From the NCBI GenBank assembly GCA_029027825.1, contig CP093399.1:4216001-4280000 (forward strand): 64,000 nt of DNA, read 5' to 3'. Shown piece by piece: positions 1 to 8,396 of this stretch (position 1 is its first letter; each line of letters starts with the position of its first letter). A program made the position numbers and the translations under genes. The notes beneath the pieces were generated by a model, which searched no databases, was not told the origin of the DNA, and worked only from the letters and a program-made list of their open reading frames with translations. Source of the stretch: Rs1 sp029027825. GTDB lineage: Bacteria > Pseudomonadota > Gammaproteobacteria > Pseudomonadales > Balneatricaceae.

Positions 1-1925
1 ACAAATCAGGTACACAAATTGTTTTTACCGCCTCTACTAATACTTTTAGCAACGTGCTGTACGTGTACGACCAGCTAGCTAAGCGCTTAAGAGAGCTGTC
101 CTTTCTGAACTCAGGTGTGCGGATTGTCTTGACCGATCAGCGCGATGGTCGTACCGATACCTTTGCGTACAAAGGTGGATTAGCTGAGTTTGTCGCCTAC
201 TTAAATCAAAACAAATCTCCAGTGAGTCAGATTGCTCACCTTAATACCATGCACGAAAATGGTGTCGGGGTTGAAGTAGCACTGCAGTGGAATGATAGCT
301 ATCAAGAGGGGATCTACTGTTTTACTAATAACATCCCACAGCGCGATGGCGGCACCCATTTATCAGGTTTTCGCGGTGCATTAACTCGTACCTTGAACAA
401 CTACATTGAAAATGAAAGTCTCAATAAAAATGGCAAAACCGCGACTTCTGGCGACGATTGCCGTGAAGGTCTGGTCGCTATCATCTCGGTGAAAGTGCCC
501 GATCCGAAATTTTCTTCACAGACCAAAGACAAATTAGTCTCCTCGGAAGTAAAAACTGCGGTAGAGCAAAGTTTTGCCCAGCTATTTAGTGATTTCCTGC
601 AGGAAAATCCACAAGATGCAAAGGCGATTGTCGGCAAAATGATCGACGCCGCCCGCGCGCGCGAAGCGGCGCGAAAAGCGCGTGAAATGACCCGTCGCAA
701 AGGTGCTTTAGATATCGCTGGGCTGCCGGGTAAATTGGCGGATTGCCAGGAGAAAGATCCCGCTCTTTCAGAATTATACCTAGTGGAGGGCGACTCTGCG
801 GGAGGCTCTGCTAAACAGGGCCGCGCGCGTAAAACCCAGGCGATACTACCGCTAAAAGGTAAGATTTTAAACGTAGAAAAAGCCCGTTTTGATAAAATGC
901 TGGCCTCTCAAGAGGTGGGTACTTTGATTACCGCCTTGGGGACAAGCATAGGCCGCGAAGAATTTAATATTGATAAATTGAGATACCACCGCATCATCAT
1001 CATGACCGATGCCGATGTTGATGGATCGCACATCCGCACCTTGTTGTTGACCTTTTTCTTCCGTCAAATGCCGGAATTAGTGGAGCGCGGCTACATTTAC
1101 ATCGCCCAACCACCTCTTTATAAAATCAAAAAAGGCAAGCAAGAGCAGTACTTAAAAGATGAAGAAGCACTGCAAAAATTCCTTTTAAACGGTGCTTTAG
1201 AAGACGCGAGTATACAAATTAATGAAAACGAAAGTGTTTTTGGCAGCACCCTAGAAGAGTTGACGAATAAATACCGTCGAGTGGATGCCATCATCACCCG
1301 CATTAGTCGTTTATACCCAATAGATGCGCTAACTCAGATGCTCTACGCACCTGCGTTGGAAAAAGATCAACTGCAGGATGAGGCTGTCGTCAAGCAGTGG
1401 GCAGCGGTTTACACTGAGTTGCTAAGCGCAGGCGCGCAAGCCAGTGAACAGTACCGCTGTGAAGTAGTGCACGACAAAGAACACAGTGTCTACCTCCCCA
1501 AGCTGATTTATACCCATCACGGTGTCGATTCAGAATACACCTTTGATACCAGCTTTATTGGCTCTAAGGAATACCAGCTATTTAAAGAGATGGGCAAGGA
1601 GTTAGACGGACTGATTCAACCAGGCAGCTACTTTAAACGCGGCGATCGCACGTTCGAAGTAAGCAACTTTAAAGATGGCTTGGAGTGGTTGTTACATCAA
1701 GCCCGCCGCGGTCAATATATCCAGCGCTACAAAGGATTAGGTGAAATGAATCCCGAGCAGCTGTGGGAAACAACCATGGATCCTGAAACGCGCCGGATGC
1801 TGCAAGTGACCATTGAAGATGCGATAACTGCCGATCAATTGTTCACTACTCTGATGGGCGATGAAGTAGAGCCAAGACGTCATTTCATTGAAGAAAATGC
1901 CTTGAAGGCAACCATGGATATTTAA
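1..1925 (+). CDS. gyrB: DNA gyrase subunit B, C-terminal part (truncated by window edge)
   Basis: GyrB is the ATPase subunit of DNA gyrase, which introduces negative supercoils with GyrA. The frame is open from base 3, so the true start and most of the ATPase domain lie upstream. The transducer reads LAKRLRELSFLNSGV near the beginning. The TOPRIM motifs EGDSAGGSAKQGR and DADVDGSHIRT are intact, followed by the long insertion typical of proteobacterial GyrB and the terminal RYKGLGEMNPEQLW block. About 640 of the usual roughly 800 residues are present. In many gammaproteobacteria gyrB follows dnaA-dnaN-recF, so the origin is probably just left of the window (inference). Confidence 0.98.
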   Translation, partial: KSGTQIVFTASTNTFSNVLYVYDQLAKRLRELSFLNSGVRIVLTDQRDGRTDTFAYKGGLAEFVAYLNQNKSPVSQIAHLNTMHENGVGVEVALQWNDSYQEGIYCFTNNIPQRDGGTHLSGFRGALTRTLNNYIENESLNKNGKTATSGDDCREGLVAIISVKVPDPKFSSQTKDKLVSSEVKTAVEQSFAQLFSDFLQENPQDAKAIVGKMIDAARAREAARKAREMTRRKGALDIAGLPGKLADCQEKDPALSELYLVEGDSAGGSAKQGRARKTQAILPLKGKILNVEKARFDKMLASQEVGTLITALGTSIGREEFNIDKLRYHRIIIMTDADVDGSHIRTLLLTFFFRQMPELVERGYIYIAQPPLYKIKKGKQEQYLKDEEALQKFLLNGALEDASIQINENESVFGSTLEELTNKYRRVDAIITRISRLYPIDALTQMLYAPALEKDQLQDEAVVKQWAAVYTELLSAGAQASEQYRCEVVHDKEHSVYLPKLIYTHHGVDSEYTFDTSFIGSKEYQLFKEMGKELDGLIQPGSYFKRGDRTFEVSNFKDGLEWLLHQARRGQYIQRYKGLGEMNPEQLWETTMDPETRRMLQVTIEDAITADQLFTTLMGDEVEPRRHFIEENALKATMDI

Positions 1926-1966
1926 GAAAAATTGCTAAATTTCACCCTGTGTGAAATAAGCTAATC

Positions 1967-1990
1967 AAAGCAGTCTTCGGGCTGCTTTTT
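1967..1990 (+). terminator. Rho-independent terminator after gyrB
   Basis: AAAGCAG and CTGCTTT form a 7-bp stem around a TCTTCGGG loop, followed by a T run, about 40 bases after the gyrB stop codon. Position, stem and T tract fit an intrinsic terminator for the gyrB transcript. Confidence 0.8.
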
Positions 1991-2764
1991 AAGTTTACAA
2001 TTAATCCTTGAGTTTAGAGGATCTAAAGGTCTGCTCAAACCTCGGTATACGCCGCTCGTATCTATGTGTCCCCAATTAAAACTAATCCCCTTACTCTCTT
2101 CGAAAACACTATTACTATTACGCACTGTAGTGTCAATTGATCGAACTAGTCCTGCTACTATCTTATTTAAAGTTAATAGCTTACCTGATTATCCCTGTGT
2201 CGCCGCCACAGCAAAAGATGCTTTTAATCTCTTCTCTGTGTCCTCTGTGGTAAAACCAATCCTTTAAATATTTTTTCACCACAGAGGACACAGAGGACAC
2301 AGAGGGAAAACAAAACACTACCTGATTAGTGCTGTGTCTTCACAGACTAACCAAAAGTAAAAAAAAATTACAAATAAATAACCTGGCTATAATCTAAACC
2401 ATTATTAAATGCTAAAAATATATTACAACTTTGCTTAACTTGTTGTGATTAATCACTTTGTTAGACAGCTATCAAGTCAAGCGGAGTATGATGGTCAATC
2501 AGGATAGCTTATATAGATTAATTAGTTGTTGATAACTAGCCTCTCTGGTCAATGATTGCTACGTTTTGGACAGCATTGCGACATAGATGAGCATGCAGTT
2601 AGCAGGCTTACTTAATATCCAAGCAGAATTTTTTGGATGATTAAGTTAAGATGTAGTGCACCGGGTGCGGATTTTAAGCTGATGTTATTAAAGAGATTGC
2701 CGACTGTATTTAACTAGCCATCAATGAAAAGATCAACTTATAGCGATCATTTTAGGAGGATGTA
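1991..2764. other. Long intergenic region after gyrB
   Basis: About 770 bases with no convincing gene. Short open frames exist but lack ribosome-binding sites and recognisable content, and one of them runs through the CTCTGTG inverted repeat. The only structure seen is that inverted repeat at 2234-2295. An AGGAGG ribosome-binding site at 2754-2759 belongs to the following small gene. Confidence 0.6.
2234..2295. repeat. 18-bp inverted repeat of CTCTGTG type
   Basis: CTCTGTGTCCTCTGTGGT at 2234-2251 is exactly complementary to ACCACAGAGGACACAGAG at 2278-2295, with a 26-base AT-rich loop. The right arm continues with another ACAGAGG unit. It can form a strong hairpin but has no T run. Similar CACAGAGG-type strings are known as recurrent intergenic sequence in unrelated bacteria (from memory); the function is unknown. 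Confidence 0.75.
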
Positions 2765-3040
2765 GTGGGGATTTTAAGCATATTAGCATTGCTCACTATC
2801 ATGCCTGTTTTAGTGGTGATTAAGCTGCGTAACATCAAAACCATGTCAGCTATTTATTTACCACTGGCGGCGTATGTGATTTTCAATGTCTATCAGTTGT
2901 GTGAAACTGATAGCCGCTCCGAAGCTTGTACTTGGGGTTATATGCAGTATATCTATGCGTTGCTAGCGGCCAGCACTGTCTTCTTAATCATATCTTTAGG
3001 CCAGTGGCTATCAGCTAAATATAAGCGAGAATCAAGCTAA
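2765..3040 (+). CDS. Small two-helix membrane protein, unknown function
   Basis: A 91-residue protein with a GTG start preceded by a near-perfect AGGAGG at good spacing; the ATG just upstream is immediately followed by TAG and is not used. Residues 1-19 form one hydrophobic helix, and two further hydrophobic stretches follow (about 28-43 and 61-80), separated by a short polar, Cys-containing loop (YQLCETDSRSEACTW). No family is recognised. The strong ribosome-binding site and membrane-like composition make it a believable gene; it stands alone between the gyrB terminator and a glycosyltransferase. Confidence 0.6.
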   Translation: MGILSILALLTIMPVLVVIKLRNIKTMSAIYLPLAAYVIFNVYQLCETDSRSEACTWGYMQYIYALLAASTVFLIISLGQWLSAKYKRESS

Positions 3041-3161
3041 TTAAGCTCTGCTCAAGTCCACACGGCCCTAGCGGTCAGAGAAACTCGACTAACTGAGCAT
3101 TTTAGTCATACCGTAGTCATAATTATGGCGGAAATAAATACAATCTTGCATGAGGTATTGC

Positions 3162-4265
3162 ATGAAAAAAATAGCGATTATTTCAGACTCTTTAATCGGA
3201 GGAGGAATCGAACAAGTATCTATAGCTTTAGCGGAAGCTTTTAAAAATAATAATTTAGAAGTTCATATTATTCTATTAAAAAATGCGGTCGCGCCTGACT
3301 TGCTTAAGAAATTTCACATACATGTATTAAGTGAAGATGGAAGAATCACTAATATTTCAAAATTAAGACCTTATATATTTTCAAAAAAAATTAAACGTCT
3401 AAACAAAGAATTTGATTTTGATTTAGTACTGTCTAATCTAGCGGATTTTGCAGGTATGAAGACAGTAGAGTTGGTCGGCTTCAAGAATCTTTATACCATT
3501 ATTCATAATACCCAGAGTAAGAGAAGATTCAAAAGGCATCAAAAAAAAGGATTTTCAGTACTGAAAGCCTACAAATTATATAAAATAAGAAAAAGCTTTA
3601 AAAACAAGAAGCTGCTATGTGTTTCTAAAGGTGTAGAAGACGATTTATTACAAATCATTAAAGCTAAACCTCAATATATACAAACTATTTACAATCCATT
3701 TGATATACAAAAAATAAGAGCGCTAGCCAGTGTCGAGAATAAAAATATTCCCAAGGATAAATATGTCATCCACGTGGGGCGGTTCGAGCTAATACACAAA
3801 AGACAAGACGTTCTTCTGCAGGCTTACGTGCTATCAAATATACAACATAAATTGGTTCTTTTAGGGGCCGGGCAAGACCAAGAAAAAATTCAAAAAATGA
3901 TTGTTGAATTGGGTATTGAAGATCGAGTTATTCTGCCAGGGTTTGTCGGTAATCCCTATAACTGGATAAAGAATGCCGAGCTATTTATTTTTTCCTCCGA
4001 CTATGAGGGCTTCGGCAATGTGTTAGCTGAATCCTTAATCGTTAATACACCAGTGGTGAGCACTAATTGTAAAAGTGGGCCCTCTGAAATTCTTAGTGGA
4101 GAATTATCTAAATTTTTAGTGCCGGTTGGGGATGTGCAATCTCTAAGTGAGAAAATAGTTGAAGCCATTGATTGTTATCCAAAAATTGAGGGAAAGCACA
4201 TCGATAAATTTTCTGCGGATAGCATTGTTAAAAGCTATATCGGATTACTAGATCAGCATATATAA
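3162..4265 (+). CDS. Glycosyltransferase family 4 (GT-B fold)
   Basis: Retaining GT4-type glycosyltransferase, likely transferring a sugar from a nucleotide donor in surface polysaccharide or LPS synthesis. The N-terminal MKKIAIISDSLIGGGIEQVS carries the glycine-rich loop typical of the first Rossmann domain. The second domain has HVGRFELIHKRQD, LLGAGQD and the donor-binding ExxxxxxxE motif as EGFGNVLAE. I chose the ATG at 3162 because GAGG sits 6 bases upstream; an in-frame ATG at 3150 adds only MRYC. The gene is extremely AT-rich (13 of 60 bases are G/C at 3541-3600), unlike its neighbours, which suggests transfer. No other polysaccharide genes flank it, so acceptor and donor are unknown. 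Confidence 0.88.
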   Translation: MKKIAIISDSLIGGGIEQVSIALAEAFKNNNLEVHIILLKNAVAPDLLKKFHIHVLSEDGRITNISKLRPYIFSKKIKRLNKEFDFDLVLSNLADFAGMKTVELVGFKNLYTIIHNTQSKRRFKRHQKKGFSVLKAYKLYKIRKSFKNKKLLCVSKGVEDDLLQIIKAKPQYIQTIYNPFDIQKIRALASVENKNIPKDKYVIHVGRFELIHKRQDVLLQAYVLSNIQHKLVLLGAGQDQEKIQKMIVELGIEDRVILPGFVGNPYNWIKNAELFIFSSDYEGFGNVLAESLIVNTPVVSTNCKSGPSEILSGELSKFLVPVGDVQSLSEKIVEAIDCYPKIEGKHIDKFSADSIVKSYIGLLDQHI

Positions 4266-4694
4266 TTAATGAGAAGTTAAGAGTATCAGTGCGCCAGCAG
4301 CGTCGATCAGTGTAAATTTTTGCTTAGGAACTCTGAATAAATTCCGCACCATTCCACCCGGTCCCACCCCACCCCAGCCTACGGAGCACACAGAGCAGTT
4401 CGTGCTCTGTGTTAACGGCTTTCGCATACCACCAGTATGCCTAAAACCGTCGTCTCAGCATTTATTAATACTGCTTGTAAGCCAGCTAGTGCTATGCTGA
4501 TTGGTAGGGCTCTATAAAAAACATGCTCTGATCATGGCGCTGAAACTCAGCTAAATATTTTAAGTACTTCAGCCGCTAATTCAAGTGTGTTTACCGTTAG
4601 GAGCTAAACCGAGCAGGCTAGGTTGCAGTAAATTAGTCGGTCAGCGTCTTAGAGCCATAAACATGGATAGAGAGAAATACAGGGAGTACAGCTA
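4266..4694. other. Intergenic region with two adjacent hairpins
   Basis: A 429-base gap. ACACAGAGCA at 4388-4397 pairs perfectly with TGCTCTGTGT at 4403-4412, and GCATAC at 4424-4429 pairs with GTATGC at 4435-4440. A related string (CTCTG-GTTAA-GGCTTTCG and a CAGTATG-like tail) recurs at about 37226-37262, so this is a diverged dispersed repeat. Nothing else is recognised, and the T-poor tail argues against a simple terminator. Confidence 0.5.
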
Positions 4695-5438
4695 ATGAAT
4701 ATTTTACCTGATATTGAGTTAATGGATGGCCAGTGTGTCAATTTATTGCACGGGGAGTTTACCAAGCCGGTGCACTATGATGTCGACCCACTACAAGCCG
4801 CGCTAGATTTCGTAAAACAGGGGGCGACGATGTTAAATGTCGTCGATTTAGACGGTGTCATGCAGGGCGGTATGCACAACGGTGAACTAATTTGCCAGAT
4901 CATTGATCAGGCTGGAGTGCCTGTGCAAGTGGGTGGTGGCATTCGTACTATGGCGTAGGCCAAATGGTGGTTTGATCGTGGTGCCAAGCGCATTGTGCTG
5001 GGCACAGCGGCGGTGATGGATAGGCATTTCTTACAGGAGGTTTGCTCCCATTACCCGGGTAAAGTAGTCGCCAGTATCGATGAAAAAGAGGGCCGGGTAA
5101 TGGTGAATGGCTGGCGTGAATCGACAGCCTTTACACCTTTAGAAATAGGCCGTAGCCTGCAAGATTCAGGAATCTGTGCGCTTATTTATACCGACATCAA
5201 CTTTGATAATGATCATCCCGAAGCCACGCTAGCCACCACCACTTTAATGGCTAGTGAACTGCGGATTCCGGTGATTTCCAGTGGTACAATTAAAGGGCTA
5301 GATGATATATCGCGCTTGCAGTTACTGCCCAATATCGCAGGTGCTATCATCGGGCGTGCACTGTTTAGTGGTGCTGTATTGCTTGCAGATGCGCTGGTGA
5401 TAGCCTCTCAGGATGTTCCCAACCCTGCCATGCTCTGA
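4695..5438 (+). pseudogene. HisA-like TIM-barrel isomerase, interrupted by in-frame TAG
   Basis: Read through, the frame encodes about 247 residues, the usual size of HisA (ProFAR isomerase, histidine biosynthesis). Codon 88 is TAG (4956-4958); the same frame resumes at once with the expected barrel sequence (AKWWFDRGAKRIVLGTAAV). Recognisable pieces are DGQCVNLLHGEF at the N-terminus, VGGGIR just before the stop, and YTDI with the second catalytic Asp. The first catalytic Asp, normally in AIDL, is Glu here (PDIEL, residue 8). No other his genes are nearby, so this looks like a diverged paralog rather than the biosynthetic HisA. A sequencing error at one base is possible, but the Asp-to-Glu change is independent of it. 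Confidence 0.75.
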
Positions 5439-5460
5439 TACTGTCATCATTGACTTAAGA

Positions 5461-5515
5461 TCATCAGTGATTTTCATGCGATGCTAAGCATTCGATCTAA
5501 ATCCATGGATTCAGG
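5461..5515. repeat. Degenerate family-2 inverted-repeat element
   Basis: TCAGTGATTTTCATGCG at 5464-5480 and the following AAGCATTCGATC resemble the left end of the CTGAATCAGTGACTTC element family (compare 61518-61563), and GGATTCAGG at 5507-5515 matches the right end. It is a short decayed copy, directly followed by two better-preserved elements. Confidence 0.5.
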
Positions 5516-5593
5516 TCAAGAGCAATAAATTTAAAAGTGGCAATTGATATTGTTGCAGAGCTAAACAACATTGATTTTTTTGATAAGTAGCTT

Positions 5594-5773
5594 GAGACCT
5601 CTGCATAACTTATTCAGAGGGTATGATAACTGCGCTCGGTAATACGGCGCTAAAAACCGGCTCTATATGCTCATTTACACCAGTAATACCCATAAACAGG
5701 GGCACACTGATTCCGCTATCTCGCCGATTTTTGCCTTGTCTTACCTTCACTCGTAACGTTATGCAGAGGTCTC
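5594..5773. repeat. Family-1 terminal-inverted-repeat element (MITE-like), 180 bp
   Basis: The ends are GAGACCTCTGCATAAC and GTTATGCAGAGGTCTC, a perfect 16-bp inverted repeat. The element is flanked on both sides by AGCTT (5589-5593 and 5774-5778), a likely target-site duplication. The interior contains AAAACCGGC and a matching GCCGAT arm but no transposase. Related copies lie at 19154, 36257, 48502 and 62823. The size and ends fit a non-autonomous transposable element. Confidence 0.8.
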
Positions 5774-5832
5774 AGCTTGTAATTGTTGTTGGCTATAGCT
5801 CAAACCAAATCATTTAGGTAGCAAAACTAATC

Positions 5833-5993
5833 CCTGAATCAGTGACTTCACTGCACCATATAGCACAAGCTCTTGATTTTACAGCGGTTAGAAAAATACC
5901 CGCTGAACCTACGGGTGCAGCTAAGATTTTTTCAATTCCACTGTAAAACCAATATCTTACACTCTATATTTACTTTGAAGTCACGGATTGAGG
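5833..5993. repeat. Family-2 terminal-inverted-repeat element (MITE-like), 161 bp
   Basis: The left end CCTGAATCAGTGACTTC and right end GAAGTCACGGATTGAGG are near-perfect inverted repeats. TAATC flanks both sides (5828-5832 and 5994-5998), a candidate 5-bp target duplication. The right flank touches the stop codon of the minus-strand regulator. Its interior is shared with the copy at 47119-47327, including a CTCTTGATTTTACAGCGG block. Confidence 0.8.
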
Positions 5994-5997
5994 TAAT

Positions 5998-6738
5998 CTA
6001 CAATAAATCCCAGAGGGTGTTAAAAATAATCTGCTGCGCGGCAGCGACCTCTTTGGCTTCGATCACCACTGCCGTTGGATAGTCATTAGATGCCAGTGAT
6101 ATTATCGCTACCTTAGGCGGATAAATCGCGATATAGGCGGCATCCACTTTGCCTGCGGTCTTTAGCCATTTACGTTGCGACAACTCTGCGTCCTCCCCGC
6201 CATCTCCAATGGCGATCACTCTAACCTCAATTCCTTTTTTAATCCGTAAGTTAGTATAGTTGGGAAAGGGGCGATATAAATGGGAGCGAATCGGCTTAGA
6301 GGAAAATACCGCATAGTCTTTTTGATCTGATCTCTGCACAGTGCTGAGAATGTCCCGCAGTACAAATTCAATCCCCTCATCCCCTTCATAAAATTGCACT
6401 TGGGTACTTGAGAAGTCTGGCTTTAGATGTTGTAAAGCAGGGATCACCGTCGTCTTCAGCTGATTAATCGCGCTGTCTAAATCACTTTGTTGTTTTTCGG
6501 CTATTTGCAATAGCACCTCAGGGTCGCGCGGGGCAAATAATTTTCGACGACCTCTGGGTAAATAATTGACAACTCCCTTTTGCAGTAAGGTTTTTAGACA
6601 CTCGTGCGTGGTGCCGCGGTTAATTCCCGACTTTTCAGCGACAGCTCTGATAGCGCTTGGCCCCAAAGCAAGTAACGACTGATAGACAATCGCTTCTTTT
6701 TGACTCAAACCGAGTTTTTCTAAGGTTTTATTATGCAT
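5998..6738 (-). CDS. TrmB-family HTH transcriptional regulator
   Basis: A 246-residue cytoplasmic regulator. Residues about 1-70 form a TrmB-type winged helix (LGLSQKEAIVYQSLLALGP, then KSGINRGTTHECLKTLLQKG), followed by a helical linker and a C-terminal effector-type domain (YEGDEGIEFVLRDIL onward). TrmB proteins were named for sugar-responsive control in archaea; bacterial homologs control varied genes. It is divergent from glmU, which with glmS makes UDP-GlcNAc, so control of amino-sugar synthesis is a reasonable inference. A palindrome lies between its start codon and the divergent gene. A repeat element has inserted exactly against its stop codon. Confidence 0.8.
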   Translation of the reverse strand: MHNKTLEKLGLSQKEAIVYQSLLALGPSAIRAVAEKSGINRGTTHECLKTLLQKGVVNYLPRGRRKLFAPRDPEVLLQIAEKQQSDLDSAINQLKTTVIPALQHLKPDFSSTQVQFYEGDEGIEFVLRDILSTVQRSDQKDYAVFSSKPIRSHLYRPFPNYTNLRIKKGIEVRVIAIGDGGEDAELSQRKWLKTAGKVDAAYIAIYPPKVAIISLASNDYPTAVVIEAKEVAAAQQIIFNTLWDLL

Positions 6739-6739
6739 G

Positions 6740-6760
6740 TTGTCAATTTTTTCCTGACAA
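6740..6760. promoter_or_regulatory. Candidate operator: TTGTCA-N9-TGACAA palindrome
   Basis: TTGTCA (6740-6745) and TGACAA (6755-6760) are perfect inverted halves whose centres lie 15 bases apart, immediately upstream of the TrmB-type start codon and in the divergent region before glmU. Position suggests autoregulation of the regulator and possibly control of glmU. This is an inference; no binding data can be read from sequence. Confidence 0.45.
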
Positions 6761-6911
6761 GAGGTATTGTTAATTTTTATTATTGCTTTAAATTAGCGGT
6801 GATTGGAAGAAAAATTTTTAAAAATTGGAAAATAAAGAAAGTTATGTGCCTGTCTGCGTGGAAAATCCGCGACTGGTGCCGAGCTTCCTCAAGTAAAGGA
6901 CTAAGTAGAAT

Positions 6912-8282
6912 ATGAACACAGATATCATTATATTGGCCGCTGGGCAAGGTTCTAGAATGCGCTCAGAATTACCCAAAGTACTCCACAAGATTGGAGGCAA
7001 GGTAATGGTGCAACATGTTATCGATCAAGCCAATAAATTAGAAATTAGCCATGCGGCCACCACCCACATTGTCGTCGGCCATAAGTCGGCATTAGTCGAA
7101 GATTCGCTCGCCGATCAAAACATAATTTTTGTGCTGCAAAAAGAGCAACTAGGTACCGGTCATGCAGTCGCAATGGCCGTAGAAAATATCAGTGATGACG
7201 GAATCAGCTTAATCTTATACGGGGACGTCCCCCTTACCCAAAGCGTCACATTACAACAATTAGTTGAGATAGCTAAAGGTGATCAGTTTGGTTTGCTAAC
7301 AGTTACTTTGGAAAATCCGCGGGGATATGGCCGTATCGTGCGCAGCGCGACGGGCGAGGTTACCGCCATCGTTGAACACAAAGATGCCAGCCCCAAGCAA
7401 TTAGCTATTTGTGAAGTAAACACCGGCATCATGGCCGTGCCGAATAAATTTTTACGCCGCTGGATCGGCCAGTTAGGCAATGACAATGCCCAGGGCGAAT
7501 ACTACTTGACCGACATCATTGCCATGGCCGCTGCAGACAGCGTCGATGTTATCACTTGCTCCCCAGAGGCCCCGCAAGAAGTACAGGGGGTCAATGACAA
7601 AGTACAGCTAGCGCAATTAGAGCGCTTCTATCAGCAGCAGCAAGCTCATCAACTGATGCTTGCGGGTGCCACCTTAGCCGACCCTAGCCGTATTGATATA
7701 CGGGGTAAAGTGACAATTAACGGCGAGGTCAATATCGATGTCAATGTGATCTTTGAAGGAGAGGTAGTTTTAGGTGCCGGCGTACAAATAGCGGCAAACT
7801 GCATCATTAAAGACTCGGTCATCGGCGATAACAGCCTGATCAAAGCCAACTCCATGATTGAGCAAAGTATCATCGGTGAAAACTGTGAAGTGGGGCCATT
7901 TGCCCGGCTGCGTCCAGCGACGGAGTTAGGGGATCGGGCTAAAGTCGGTAATTTTGTAGAGACCAAAAAAGCGATCATCGGCGCCGGCTCTAAAGTCAGC
8001 CACTTAACCTACCTGGGCGATGCCTTAATAGGTACTGAAGTAAATATAGGGGCCGGCACTATTACTTGTAATTACGATGGGGTTAACAAGTTTCAAACTG
8101 AAATCGGTGACGGGGCGTTCATCGGCTCAAATTCGGCATTAGTAGCCCCGCTAAAAATTGGCGCGGGCGCCACTGTTGGAGCAGGATCTACCATCTCCAA
8201 AGAAGTACCTGCCAATCAACTGGTCGTCGCCAGGGGTAAGCAAGTGATCTTTAAAGACTGGCAGCGGCCGGTTAAAAAATAA
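6912..8282 (+). CDS. glmU: Bifunctional GlcNAc-1-P uridyltransferase / GlcN-1-P acetyltransferase
   Basis: GlmU makes UDP-GlcNAc from glucosamine-1-phosphate, acetyl-CoA and UTP, feeding peptidoglycan and LPS. The 456-residue length matches E. coli. The N-terminal pyrophosphorylase domain has LAAGQGSRMRSELPKVLH. The C-terminal left-handed beta helix has the hexapeptide pattern IGAGSKVSHLTYLGDA, with the acetyltransferase His, and IGAGTITCNYDG. AAGGA about 9 bases upstream supports the ATG at 6912. It precedes glmS by 114 bases, the arrangement known in many proteobacteria, and is divergent from a TrmB-like regulator. Confidence 0.98.
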   Translation: MNTDIIILAAGQGSRMRSELPKVLHKIGGKVMVQHVIDQANKLEISHAATTHIVVGHKSALVEDSLADQNIIFVLQKEQLGTGHAVAMAVENISDDGISLILYGDVPLTQSVTLQQLVEIAKGDQFGLLTVTLENPRGYGRIVRSATGEVTAIVEHKDASPKQLAICEVNTGIMAVPNKFLRRWIGQLGNDNAQGEYYLTDIIAMAAADSVDVITCSPEAPQEVQGVNDKVQLAQLERFYQQQQAHQLMLAGATLADPSRIDIRGKVTINGEVNIDVNVIFEGEVVLGAGVQIAANCIIKDSVIGDNSLIKANSMIEQSIIGENCEVGPFARLRPATELGDRAKVGNFVETKKAIIGAGSKVSHLTYLGDALIGTEVNIGAGTITCNYDGVNKFQTEIGDGAFIGSNSALVAPLKIGAGATVGAGSTISKEVPANQLVVARGKQVIFKDWQRPVKK

Positions 8283-8327
8283 CACTGTTCATTCATTCAT
8301 CCATTGAAAAACAAACATTGCATACCC

Positions 8328-8374
8328 GCACTGCTGGCAGCGAAAAATTCGCAACCAGGCATTCGCAGCAGTGC
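8328..8374 (+). promoter_or_regulatory. Nested hairpin in the glmU-glmS gap (possible glmS leader structure)
   Basis: GCACTGCTG at 8328-8336 pairs perfectly with CAGCAGTGC at 8366-8374, and inside it GCGAA at 8340-8344 pairs with TTCGC at 8348-8352. The structure ends 22 bases before the glmS start. It does not resemble the glmS ribozyme, which is a much larger Gram-positive element. It could affect glmS translation, mRNA processing between the two cistrons, or be a partial terminator. Confidence 0.45.
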
Positions 8375-8396
8375 TGATTGATAAAAAGGAATCATT

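Noticed and set aside
2064..2267. 67-residue open frame after gyrB
   Set aside because: No ribosome-binding site, composition of repeat-derived sequence, and it runs into the CTCTGTG inverted repeat.
8328..8374. glmS ribozyme
   Set aside because: The known ribozyme is much larger and restricted mainly to Gram-positive bacteria; only simple nested hairpins are present.
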